Shown here: positions 11,121 through 21,345 of the stretch, piece by piece
Layout of the letters: every line of letters starts with the position of its first letter
Position numbering within the stretch: position 1 is the first letter of the stretch
DNA from: Liquidambar formosana
Taxonomy: Eukaryota > Streptophyta > Magnoliopsida > Saxifragales > Altingiaceae
Reading direction: 5' to 3'
NCBI GenBank assembly: GCA_039720395.1
Contig: CM077827.1
Location: 12,687,615 to 12,751,614 of the forward strand
DNA: 64,000 nucleotides
The notes under the pieces: generated by a model
Database searches by the model: none
What the model was told of the DNA's origin: nothing
What the model saw: only the letters and a program-made list of their open reading frames with translations
Position numbers and translations under genes: made by a program

Positions 11121-12605
11121 TGTTAGCCCAAATGGTTTCAATACCATTGATTTTGATGATAACAATGCATAAGAAGGTCTTAAGTACTAATGATTTCAAA
11201 TCAAGCTTAAGACAAGTTAAAATTCGAGTTACAGCAAATCATCTAATTCAAACAAAGGCATGACACATGATGGACATCAAAAATTGACAATGTCTAAGCT
11301 AAAAAGAAGATCAAGTGAAGACATATAGGGCTTTATGTAAGATTGATCCAATTTAATGGTCATTTGTGATTTAAGGGCTTTAGGTTCATGCATTAACATG
11401 CCAATATTAATATGAACCAAATCTATCATATTTAGAGTCTCTTGACTCGAGTAAGTAACCCCTTAAAAATCAGGTCTTAAGCTCTTTGTACAAATTTCTA
11501 CTGCAGAGCTTTAAGACGTCTTAAAGTTATTTAAGACGTTTGAAACACTGATTAAGAAGTCTGAAAATTCGTTTAAGACGTCTGAATCAGGTTTAAGACG
11601 TCTGAAATAGGCTTAAGATGTCTGAAGTCTGAGGTCCTAATATACATCTTCTCTGATTTTTTTAAGACGTCTAAATCAGACGTCTGAAATGCACTTTAAG
11701 ACGTCTGAAAATTGTTTAAGACGTCTGAAATGGACAGACCTCAAATTACATCCTCTCTGATTTTTTAAGACGTGAGAATAAGACGTCTTAAAGAGGTTTA
11801 AGACGTCTGAAACATGTTTAAGACGTCTGAATCCTCGTAAACAGTGACCTTGAAAAACCTCTATAGAAATCAGTCATCTAGCTTTTTAAGACGTCTGATT
11901 AAGACGTCTTAAACAGAATCAGACATCTTAAATCGATTTTAGACATCTGAATCCCTCGAGACTGACCAATAACGGCTAGTTTTTCAAGCGCTCTTTTGAG
12001 CATTAAATACCCACCAAACCATCTTTCCCGGCATTTATTGCTACAGAACGGTCACTTGGACCCCTTGGGCTATATATACATGAGTTAAACTCATTTATGG
12101 GCATTCATTGAGCTTCAAACAAAATCATTCATTTACAAGCCCTAATTTCACTTGTGAGCATTTATTGAGATACAATCAATAGTTGAGTGAGCTTTTAATT
12201 TCTGTGTATCCACTTTTTAGAGAGAGTTTCTTGAGCACAAAAACATACTCAAATCATCTTGTATTCAAGGATTGAGAAAAACCCCATTTGTAAGCACTTT
12301 AAGAGTGTGTCTTGAACAAGTGTTGGTGAAGAACACTTGGAGTTGTAAAGGTTTGCTGCTCCACCGTGAAGGAGAGTGATAGTGGATTGGTGAATCCTCA
12401 AGCGAGCTCTTGAGGCGAGGACGTAGGTGGGAAGGCCGAACCTCGTTAATATCGTTTGCATTCTCTTACTCTCAATCTCCTTATTATTGCTTGTTCTTGT
12501 ATTTATCTTTTTTTGCAATAATCTAATTTTTGAGTTTGCAATTAACTTTTTATTTGGCCAATAACCCTATTCACCCCCCTCTAGGGTTATATATTTGGGA
12601 CAACA
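11121..12605 (+). repeat. SIRE1 5' LTR
   Basis: A 1,485-bp LTR starting TGTTAGCCCAAATGG and ending GGGACAACA. U3 holds a dense array of AGACGTCT palindromes (11508-11950). A TATA box, GCTATATATACATG, lies at about 12069-12082. The end of the LTR is followed directly by the PBS. Confidence 0.92.
11508..11950. promoter_or_regulatory. AGACGTCT palindrome array in 5' U3
   Basis: About a dozen exact AGACGTCT octamers plus several one-mismatch copies, most in the context TTTAAGACGTCTGAAA. Some extend to the perfect 16-bp palindrome TTTAAGACGTCTTAAA. Spacing is irregular (15-40 bp), so this is a motif cluster and not a satellite. The array ends roughly 120 bp before the TATA box. An ACGT core is the recognition heart of plant bZIP factors (family knowledge); binding here is inferred. 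Confidence 0.75.
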
Positions 12606-12607
12606 AT

Positions 12608-12622
12608 TGGTATCAAAACCCA
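12608..12622 (+). other. Primer binding site (initiator Met tRNA type)
   Basis: TGGTATCAAAACCC lies three bases or fewer after the 5' LTR. It differs slightly from the usual copia PBS TGGTATCAGAGC, consistent with decay. Confidence 0.8.
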
Positions 12623-12661
12623 ACCTCTAGCATTTGACATATTTGTCTTGTGAGGAACGAT

Positions 12662-14394
12662 ATGGCCAACTATAGTGGTAACGAATTCACTGAAGGACAA
12701 TCGTCCAATAGACCACCACTTTTCAATGGAGATGCATCTCTATACAATTTCTAGAAAATTAGAATGCAAATTTTTATTCAATCCACTAGTTATGAGTTGT
12801 GGAATATCACTTCTAAGGGTCCTTTGATCCCTACTAAAGTGGTAGATGGAGTTACACTTCCTAAAGTACCACAAGAATACACCATAGCTGATCACAAGTC
12901 CCTTGAACTTAATTATAAAGCCATTGGCTTGCTATATTGTGCTCTAACCAATGATGAGTTTAGCAAAATCTCTATGTGCACTAGTGCCAAAGAGATATAG
13001 GGACACATTAGAAGTCACCTATGAAGGAACATCTCAAGTAAAAGAAGCAAAAATTAACATGCTTGTTTGTGAATATGAAATGTTTAAAATGAAAAGGGAT
13101 GAATCTATTAGAGACATATTTGCTAGATTTAATGCTATTATTAATCTCTTGAGTTCTCTTGGAAAAACTTACACTAACTCCGAATTGGTGAGAAAAAGTT
13201 CTTAGGAGCTTGCCTAAACAATGGGATGTCCTCACCACTACTCTACTTCAATCAAAGGAGCTATCATCAATGACCTTGAGTGATCTTGATGGCAACCTAG
13301 TTACACAAGAACTCGCATTCAAAGCTCGTGAAATTGATGAAGGGAAGACATCTAAGAGCATGGCTCTCAAAGCCTCACAAGATGAAGAAGAACCACCAAG
13401 TGAAGAATGTGAAAATGAGGAAGATGAAGACATTGCATTCATATCACACAAGCTCAAAAAGTTCTTTTCTAGAAGAAATCAAGGAAGGAGATTCAACAAG
13501 GGTGACTCCTTCAAAAGGATTCCAAATAGAGGAGAAACCTCAAATAGAGAACCACAAGTGTGTTTTGAATGCAAGAAGCCTGGGCATATCAAGATAAATT
13601 GTCATCAACTCAACAACAACTACAATAAGACAAGTCACAACAACAACAACTTCAAGGACAATAGAAAATTCAAGAAGAAGGCTTTCACCGTCACTTGGGA
13701 TGATGAAGCAAATAGTGATGAAGAAGATAAGGAGCCTTCTTACGATCAAGAGGTTGCAAACTTTTGTCTCATGGCAAAAGAAGATAAGGTAATCGAACCT
13801 AATTCTATTGATTATCCCATAGAAGAACCTCCTACTTATAAAGAATTGTAAAATGCTCTTGAAGATACTTTTCTTGAATTAAAAAGATTTTCTCACAAAA
13901 ACAATGATTTAAAAAAGAATATCTCATCTCTTCAAGAAGAACTAAATGCTTTGAAAAATGAAAACTTAGAGTTAAAAAGTAAGATAAACTCACATCCAAC
14001 CATCTCTCAATCTAGTCTTGAAAGTGAAAATATTTCATTAAAAGAAAAGATTGAAGACTTGACTAATACCTTGGCCAAGTTTACCAATGGAAGGGATAAC
14101 TTGGATAAGATATTAACCAGTCAAAGATAGTGCTTTGACAAGGCCGGTATTGGTTATCAAGAACATATTAAACAAAAATCCTATATTAATTTCTTTCCTA
14201 AGCCTAAGGTCTCTAGCACACCTAAAATCTTATATACTTATTGTAAGAAGGAGGGACATAACATCTACACTTGTAACATGAGAAAAAGACCTAAAAGTTT
14301 CACCAAGAAGGTATAGGCAGTTAAAGGAACCTCACCTCCTATGGCTAACCCCTATAGACCCAAGAAAGTATGGGTACCAAAGAGAGTTACTTGA
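12662..14394 (+). pseudogene. SIRE1 gag, broken
   Basis: Start ATG at 12662 (MANYSGNEF). The region has the copia gag pattern (UBN2-type) followed by a zinc knuckle CFECKKPGHIKINC (CX2CX4HX4C, near 13561-13602), an Asn-rich linker, a heptad-like coiled-coil stretch (about 13860-14110), and a second knuckle YCKKEGHNIYTC whose first Cys appears replaced by Tyr (near 14240-14275). Two knuckles are typical of the SIRE lineage. Breaks: TAG where a Trp is expected at about 12751, a frameshift near 12980, another near 13195, TAA at 13849-13851, and further stops near 14130 and 14316. Not functional. Confidence 0.85.
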
Positions 14395-14409
14395 ACTTAT
14401 GTAGGTATG

Positions 14410-15800
14410 CTTAAAGTCATCAAGCAATGAAAAATGGTTTCTTAATAGTGGTTGCTCAAGGCATATGACGGGTGATAGATCAAAGTTCGTCTCTTTGAAG
14501 CCCAAGGACGGCGGCTACGTGACATTTGGAGACAATGCCAAGGGTAAGATAATTGGCATTGGTAAGGTTGGTAAGAATTCCTTACTTTTTTTTTTTTTTT
14601 TTTTTTTTGGTAAGTGAATTCCTTACTTTGTATTGAACATGTTCTATTAGTTAATGGTTTAAAGCATAATCTCCTTAGCATTAGTCAATTATGTGATAAA
14701 GGTTATAGAGTTACTTTTAAATCCAATAAATGCATAATTGAGGATGATGATTAAACCCTATTCGTTGCATATAGGATTGGTAACATCTATGCTATAGAGT
14801 TTGAAGAAATCGCATTACAAAATGTACATTGCTTCTCCGCTTTAAATGAAAATCATTGGTTATGGCATAGAAGACTTGGACATGCTAGCATGGATTTGAT
14901 TTCAAAACTTTCTAGGCATGAACTTGTAAGAGGTTTACCAAAAACAAAGTTTTCAAAAGATGGAGTTTGTAGTGCATGCCAATTTGGAAAACAAACCAAG
15001 TCTTCTTTCAAAACAAAATCTCATATTTCAACTACTAGACCTTTGGAATTTATTCATATGGACTTATTTGGACCTATTGCTATTGCAAGCCTTGGAGGGA
15101 AGCATTATGCATTTGTAATTGTTGATGACTACTCTAGATATACATAGGTGTTCTTCCTTGCATATAAAGATGAGACTCATGCTACATTTATTGCATATTG
15201 TAGAAGAGTCCAAAATGAGAAAGGCTATACCACTGCACATGTTAGGAGTGATAGGGGGAGTGAATCTCTCAATAAGGATATTGAACAATATTGTGATGAG
15301 AATGGATTTGATAACAATTTCTTCGCTCCTAGAACTCCTCAACAAAATGGTATAGTTGAAAGAAAGAATAGAACACTTGAAGAAATGTCTAGAACCATGC
15401 TTAATGAACATTCTTTACCTCAATATTTTTGGGCCGAGGCCATTAACACCGCATGCTATGTTATGAACCGAGTTCTATTAAGATCTAAACTTGGTAAAAC
15501 TTCTTATAAATTATGGAATGATAAGAAGCCTAACATAGGTTACTTTAAAGTTTTTAGTTGTAAATGCTTTATATTAAATGATAGAGATAAACTTTTCAAA
15601 TTTGATTCAAAATCCGATGAAGGTGTGTTTCTTGGTTATTCTATGAAAAGCAAAGCATATAGGGTGTTTAATAAGAGAACTTTAACCGTTCAAGAATCAA
15701 TGCATGTTGTATTTGATGAAACTAACCCTCTTGCTCCCAAGAGAAATGTGGATGATGATGATGACGTAGGTACAAGCTTGCAAGAACAAGTTGACAACTT
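14410..15800 (+). pseudogene. SIRE1 protease and integrase, broken
   Basis: The aspartic protease motif reads WFLNSGCSRHMTGD. The catalytic Asp of the usual D-S-G is Asn (codon AAT at 14444-14446). A 41-bp poly-T insertion (14586-14626) shifts the frame. Next come the GAG-pre-integrase His/Cys segment (WLWHRRLGH ... CSACQFGK) and the integrase core: MDLFGP with the first Asp, VRSDRGSES with the second Asp, and PQQNGIVERKNRTL with the Glu. Stops: TAA at 14752-14754 and TAG at 15145-15147, the latter replacing the Trp that normally follows YSR(F/Y)T. The core acidic residues themselves remain visible. Confidence 0.88.
14586..14626. repeat. (T)23 insertion with duplicated flank
   Basis: A run of 23 T (14586-14608) is flanked by GGTAAGAATTCCTTAC (14570-14585) and GGTAAGTGAATTCCTTAC (14609-14626). 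Taking out the T-run plus one flank (41 bp) returns protease and integrase to one frame, so this is a secondary insertion into the element. Confidence 0.8.
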
Positions 15801-15959
15801 GAATCTAAATGACAAGCAAGACCCACAAGACAAAGGCAAAGAAAAGGAAGAAGATGAAGTCATTGAAATCAAGAAATCGGAAGAAGAAGTAGAAATTGAA
15901 GACACTCCACTTCATCCGGATGTCACAAAGAATTGGAAATTTGTGAGGAATCATCCTAA

Positions 15960-17584
15960 GGATCAAATCCTAGGTGAACCCTCACGTGGGGTAAGAACTC
16001 GTTCTTCCATAAGAAATATATGTGATTATCTTGCATTTATATCTCAAATTGAACCTAAGAACATAAATGAGGCCGAAAGTGATGAATCTTGGACACTTGC
16101 TATGCAAGAAGAGCTTAACCAATTTGAAAGGAACAAGGTTTGGACCTTGGTTCCTAAACCACATGACCATGGTGTAATTGGCACCAAATGGGTCTATAGA
16201 AACAAGAAGGATGAATCGGGTACCATTGTAAGAAACAATGCACGACTAGTTGCCCAAGGTTTCAATCAACAAGAAGGCATTGATTATGATGAAACATATG
16301 CACCGGTTGCTAGACTTGAAGCCATTAGAATGTTACTTGCATTTACATGTCATAAAGATTTCAAATTATTTCAAATGGATGTCAAGAGTGCTTTTCTAAA
16401 TGGTTTTATTGAGGAGGAAGTTTATGTTGAACAACCTCCTGGTTTTGAAAGTCATGAATTTCCAAACCACGTATTCAAATTATCAAAAGCTTTATATGGT
16501 TTGAAACAAGCTCCTAGAGCTTGGTATGAAAGATTTAGTGGTTTTCTAATCAAAAATGGTTTTAAACGATGAAAACTTAACACCACACTTTTCATTAAAA
16601 CCATTGATAAGGACATGCTTATTATTTAAATATATGTTGATGATATTATCTTTGGTTCTACTAATGTAAGTTTGTGTGAGGATTTTGCTAAAGTCATGCA
16701 AGAAGAATTTGAAATGAGCATGATAGGTGAACTCAATTTCTTCCTTGGATTACAAATTAAGCAAACAAAGGAAGGAACTTTCTTAAATCAATCCAAATAT
16801 GTCAAAGACTTAATCAAGAAGTATGGATTGGAAGATGGAAGGAATTTTGCCACTCCAATAAGCACCTCCATTAAACTTGAAAGGATGAGAAAAGTAAATG
16901 CGTGGATCAAAAGAAATACCGTGGTATGATTGGTAGTTTACTTTATCTCACCACTAGTAGATCGGATATCATGTATAGCGTATGTTTGTGTGCTAGATAT
17001 CAGTCATGTCCTAAAGAATCTCACATGCTTGCCGTTAAATCCATATTTAAATATCTTAGTAGCACCATTAATCTTGGCATATGGTATCCTAAATTCACAT
17101 CATTTGACATGCTTAGTTACTCCGATGCGGACTTTGCCAGATGCAAAGATGGTCACAAAAGCACAAGTGGGACTTGTCACTTTCTTGGACATTTCCTAGT
17201 TTCTTGGTTTAGCAAGAAGCAAATTTCGGTTGCTCTTTCTACAACCAAGGCCGAGTATTTGGCGGCCGGAAGTTGTTGTGCACAAGTGTTGTACATGAAA
17301 CAACAACTTGAGGACTTTGGACTTCATTATGATCATATTCCCATAAAATGTGATAATACAAGTGCAATCAATCTAACTAAGAACCCCATACAGCATTCAC
17401 GCACTAAACACATTGAAATTAGACATCATTTTATAAGAGATCATGTTCAACGAGGAGATGTTGAGATTGAGTTTGTTAGTACAGAGCACCAACTAGCAGA
17501 TATCTTCACAAAACCTCTTCAAGAAAATAGGTTTAATTTCATAAAACGTGAATTGGGTATGTGCTTGAGTGATGATGTGTGTTG
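15960..17584 (+). pseudogene. SIRE1 reverse transcriptase and RNase H, broken
   Basis: Copia RT: WTLVPKP, GTKWVYRNK, ARLVAQGF, ETYAPVARL, FQMDVKSAFLNG, LSKALYGLKQAPRAWY, and the catalytic IYVDDIIFGST (YVDD at about 16633-16644). RNase H: DADFARCKDGHKSTSG, SWFSKKQ, ALSTTKAEY, CDNTSAI, ending HQLADIFTKPL. Breaks: TGA at 16570-16572, TAA at 16627-16629 just before YVDD, and a frameshift near 16895 between RT and RNase H. From about 14640 to 16890 one frame is otherwise continuous. The copia order (integrase before RT) is clear. Confidence 0.9.
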
Positions 17585-17585
17585 A

Positions 17586-18031
17586 TATTTGAAAATTTTT
17601 CAAAAATTTGGTTTCAGGATGTTTAAGACGTCTTATTTCAATTTCAGACGTCTTAAAACTCCCATAAATGTCTTAAAATCATAACAGCATTTAATCTAAT
17701 TTATGACTCTCTGGATTTTTCAGACGCCTGTTTCAGATGTCTGAAACAGGTTGTCACGTCTGAAATCATCGGGCTAGACCTTTAATCCCGTGGATTTCAG
17801 ACGTTTGAAATTGTTCCTGTATAAGAGTCGTTTCAAGCCCTAACTTTTCAAAAACCGTTTCTTTCGCAGGCTCTTCACTTCCTTCTCCTCTTCGTCTTTC
17901 CCAACAGTCACCACCATCATCAACCATCGCCACCTTTCTGTTTCTCTCCTTCTCTATAAAAACCCTCACATCCATTTCATCCCTCACACCTTCACTCTCT
18001 CTCCTTCTCCCTCCACCGAAAACCCTTCATC
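17586..18031 (+). promoter_or_regulatory. Internal promoter-like spacer before extra ORF
   Basis: Between the pol stop and the extra ORF the same AGACGTC(T/G) motifs as in U3 recur (17616-17812: two exact AAGACGTCTTA/CAGACGTCTTA copies and several one- or two-base variants such as CAGACGCCTG, CAGATGTCTG and CAGACGTTTG). A TATA-like CTATAAAAACC follows at 17953-17963, then a pyrimidine-rich leader, then ATG at 18032. The order palindromes, TATA, start mirrors the LTR. Promoter activity is inferred. Confidence 0.6.
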
Positions 18032-19521
18032 ATGGTCAACTTGAAGAAAACCTCTTCCACCACCGGCACTAAGCACGACCGAGAAGGGGATCCCATCCCT
18101 CCACCACCGCCAGTGCTGCCACCATCCACCACCACCGACATAGGCTCATCTCGCAAAAAGCATTCCACATCTGGTACCCAGAAAGGAAAGGGCTTTCACT
18201 CTTCTCGTGGCACCTCGAAGAAAAGGGGTTCCAGTACTGTTCCTTCTCAGTCACCGTCTCCACCACCACTAGTTCATGCTCCTCCAGGCCATCCGGATTA
18301 TGACTTCAACAATGACCCAGATGAACCCGAATAGCAAGCACCACCACCTCCTCAACATCCACGGCAAATCACCGATGCCGACCTCTACCGTTCCAATGCT
18401 GTCCGCACATTGTACCTTTCTAAGTTCATAGACCGAAAAATCATCTATCCCAAGGTAATCAAGGCTGAATTTCTCACCAAATACTTTCCTCATATCATCC
18501 ATCTCTTTCAAGCCATTAAACTATTCGATTTCGTCTCTCTTTCTCTCCCTGAATACTCTAATTATGTTCAACTTTTTTATGCAAATTTTGAAATGAAAAA
18601 GTTAGGAACTGGCACCTCTTATCTTTATGGAACTCCTTTTTTATTGAATGCTTCTATCCTCAACTCTATTTTTAAAATTCCTTAAGGTGGGGTTGCATTT
18701 CAAGATAAAAATCAATGGCCCGAGTTGAAAATTTTGACAAAATTCAAGCCCTTCGCCTCATTAGTGGTGATAATTCCATCACCTCTGATGCAAAAATCCC
18801 CATTTCCAAACTAACCCTCGAGAGCAACATCATTCATAAAGTGATTTCTAACACTATTTTGCTTCGTAGTGGTAGCCGTGATCACGTCTCCTACACCGAC
18901 GTGTGTCTTTTGTGGTGCATTCTTACTGGCACTCGTGTCGACATAGGACACCTCATGATTTATCACATGCTTTCTGCCCATAAGCATACCAAAAGCTTCT
19001 TACACTATGGTGTTGCCCTTACTGCTGTATTTCACCATTTTCAAGTTCCTATGCACTATAGAGTTATCACTAAAACTCCATCTCATAAGGATGAGATAGG
19101 CACATACATGTTGGGACTCATGGGCTATGCTTTAAAGGATGATATCTGGGTTCCCAAAATCCCTGGTGCTGCTCCTTCCTCCTCTACTCATCCTTCCTCC
19201 TCTTCTGCTCCTCCACCATCCACCGACCCCTCACTTGACGACCTTGACCCCCTCAGTTTTCACCCCATTGGTGAAAACGATTCCCTTTCTTCTGCCTCTC
19301 TCCATTCCTCTCCTTCTCCTACCCATTCTCCTTCTCATGATCCTTTTTCCTCCTCTGGTCCCTCCATCAAAGACCTCTTTCTATCTCTCTCTAAATAGAT
19401 GAAAAGTTTGAAGAAGTATGTGCACAAGAAAATAGAAGGCATGCACGATTGCATCAATGATTTGGCGATCGAAATCAAGGACATCAAGGACTATTTGCCA
19501 CCTCCACCACCTGCACCCTGA
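18032..19521 (+). pseudogene. SIRE1 extra ORF after pol, broken
   Basis: Accessory ORF of about 495 codons. It has a Lys/Ser/Pro-rich N-terminus, then a central part containing VQLFYANFEMKKLGTG and FLLNASILNSIFKIP, which fits the 'putative plant transposon protein' pattern (PF20167-like, from memory). A second conserved block (TDVCLLWCILTGTRVDIGHL) follows, then a Ser/Pro-rich linker and a charged, probably coiled-coil tail ending DYLPPPPPAP. Breaks: TAG at 18332-18334, TAA at 18683-18685, a frameshift near 18720 and TAG at 19396-19398. SIRE-lineage extra ORFs have been called env-like. I see no signal peptide or clear membrane anchor, so I do not make that call. Confidence 0.65.
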
Positions 19522-19539
19522 AGTCTTTTTGATGTTGAC

Positions 19540-19552
19540 AAAGGGGGAGAAG
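19540..19552 (+). other. Upstream polypurine tract
   Basis: AAAGGGGGAGAAG just after the extra ORF and about 330 bp before the 3' LTR. It closely copies the tract next to the LTR. The related element SIRE2 has the same arrangement at 50177-50190. Confidence 0.55.
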
Positions 19553-19864
19553 TTTGGGCTGATGTTTTGGGATTAAGGATTTATGTTTTGATTTGAAATT
19601 TTTTTTTGGACAAGTGTTTGTTTAAGTTGTGTTTTATGGACAAGTGGTTATTTAGTTTGTTTATTAAGTTATGTGAACATTTAAATTGTACACATCTTTA
19701 CTTTTGAAATGTTAATGTAGTTTATTTAATTTCTACTATGTGCTAAGATTAATTCATATATGTTCCATGCACATTGATAGGGGGACCTATATGAAAGACA
19801 TGCCATGTATGTCATTATAATTGTTTTTATTTCTTCCCAAAGACATCTATAGATTGTCATCATC

Positions 19865-19877
19865 AAAAAGGGGGAGA
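19865..19877 (+). other. 3' polypurine tract
   Basis: AAAAAGGGGGAGA directly before the TGTTGG start of the 3' LTR, the expected plus-strand primer site. Confidence 0.85.
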
Positions 19878-19878
19878 T

Positions 19879-21345
19879 TGTTGGCCCAAATGGTTTCAAT
19901 ACCATTGATTTTGATGATAACAATGCATAAGAAGGTCTTAAGTACTAATGATTTCAAATCAAGCTTAAGACAGGTTAAAATTCGAGCTACAGCAAATCAT
20001 CTAATTCAAACAAAGGCATAACACATGATGGACATCAAAAATTGACAATGTCTAAGCCAAAAAGAAAATCAAGTGAAGACATATAGGGCTTTATGTATGA
20101 TTGATCCAATTTAGTGGTCATTTGTGATTTGAGGGCTTTAGGTTCATGCATTAACATGTCAATACTTAATATGAACCAAATCTATTATATTTAGAGTCTC
20201 TTGACTCGAGTAAGTAACCCCTTAAAAATAAGGTCTTAAGCTCTTTGTATAAATTTCTATTGCAGAGTTTTAAGACGTCTTAAAGTTATTTAAGACGTCT
20301 AAAACACTGATTAAGACGTCTGAAAATTCGTTTAAGACGTCTTAATCAAGTTTAAGACGTCTGAAATAGGCTTAAGACGTCTGAAGTCCGAGGTCCTAAT
20401 ATACATCTTCTCTGATTTTTTAAGATGTCTAAATCAGATGTCTAAAATGCACTTTAAGACGTCTGAAATGGACAGACCTCAAATTACATCCTCTCTGGTT
20501 TTTTAAGACGTGAGAATAAGACGTCTTAAAGAGGTTTAAGACGTCTGAAACATGTTTAAAACGTTTAAATCCTCGTAAACGGTGACCTTGAAAAACCTCT
20601 ATAGAAATCAGTCATTTGGTTTTTTAAGACGCCTGATTAAGACGTCTTAAACAGAATCAGATGTCTTAAATCGATTTTAGATGTCTAAATCCCTCGAGAC
20701 TGACCAATAACGGCTAGTTTTTCAAACGGTCTTTTGAACATTAAATACCCACCAAACCATCTTTTCCGGCATTTATTGCTACAGAACGGTCACTTGGACC
20801 CCTTGGGCTATATATACATGAATTAAACTCATTTATGGGCATTCATTGAGCTTCAAACAAAATCATTCATTTACAAGCCCTAATTTCACTTGTGAGCATT
20901 TATTGAGATACAATCAATAGTTGAGTGAGCTTTTAATTTCTATGTATCCACTCTTTAGAGAGAGTTTCTTGAGCACAAAAACATACTCAAATCATCTTGT
21001 ATTCAAGGGTTGAGAAAAACCCCATTTGTAAGCACTTCAAGAGTGTGTCTTGAACAAATGTTGGTGAAGAACACTTGGAGTTGTAAAGGTTTGCTGCTCC
21101 ACCGTGAAAGAGGGTGATAATGGATTGGTGAATCCTCAAGCGAGCTCTTGAGGCGAGGACGTAGGCGGAAAGGCCGAACCTCGTTAACATCGTTTGCATT
21201 CTCTTACTCTTAATCTCCTTATTATTACTTGTTCTTGTATTTATCTTTTCTTGCAATAATCTGATTTTTGAGTTTGCAATTAACTTTTTATTTGGCCAAT
21301 AACCCTATTCACCCCCCCCTCTAGGGTTATATATTTGGGACAATA
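19879..21345 (+). repeat. SIRE1 3' LTR
   Basis: A 1,467-bp LTR starting TGTTGGCCCAAATGG and ending GGGACAATA (5' LTR ends ACAACA). It is about 18 bp shorter than the 5' LTR, largely because one palindrome repeat unit is missing in the array (near 20455-20468). Many differences are C/T or G/A, including AGACGTCT changed to AGATGTCT. TATA box at about 20808-20818. Confidence 0.92.

Larger units (their letters stand above)
11121..21345 (+). mobile_element. SIRE-type Ty1/copia retrotransposon (SIRE1 here), complete but decayed
   Basis: A 10,225-bp element flanked by GTATG on both sides (11116-11120 and 21346-21350). Order: 5' LTR, initiator-Met-type PBS, gag with two zinc knuckles, protease, integrase, RT, RNase H (the copia order), spacer with palindrome array and TATA-like box, extra ORF, two polypurine tracts, 3' LTR. 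LTRs above 1.4 kb and an extra ORF after pol match the SIRE/Maximus lineage. All reading frames carry stops or frameshifts, so it is immobile. The LTRs differ by many C-to-T type changes, so the insertion is not recent. Confidence 0.92.

Noticed and set aside
11508..11950. CRISPR-like array of regularly recurring short repeats
   Set aside because: Repeats are 8-16 bp palindromes with irregular spacing, inside a plant LTR and present in both LTRs. There are no spacers of constant length and no cas genes.
13248..13749. Antisense ORFs over SIRE1 gag
   Set aside because: Shadows of the gag zinc-knuckle and Asn-rich region in other frames.
18032..19521. Envelope gene of a plant retrovirus
   Set aside because: No signal peptide, glycoprotein-like Cys pattern or clear membrane anchor. 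The central part fits a plant transposon-protein family better.
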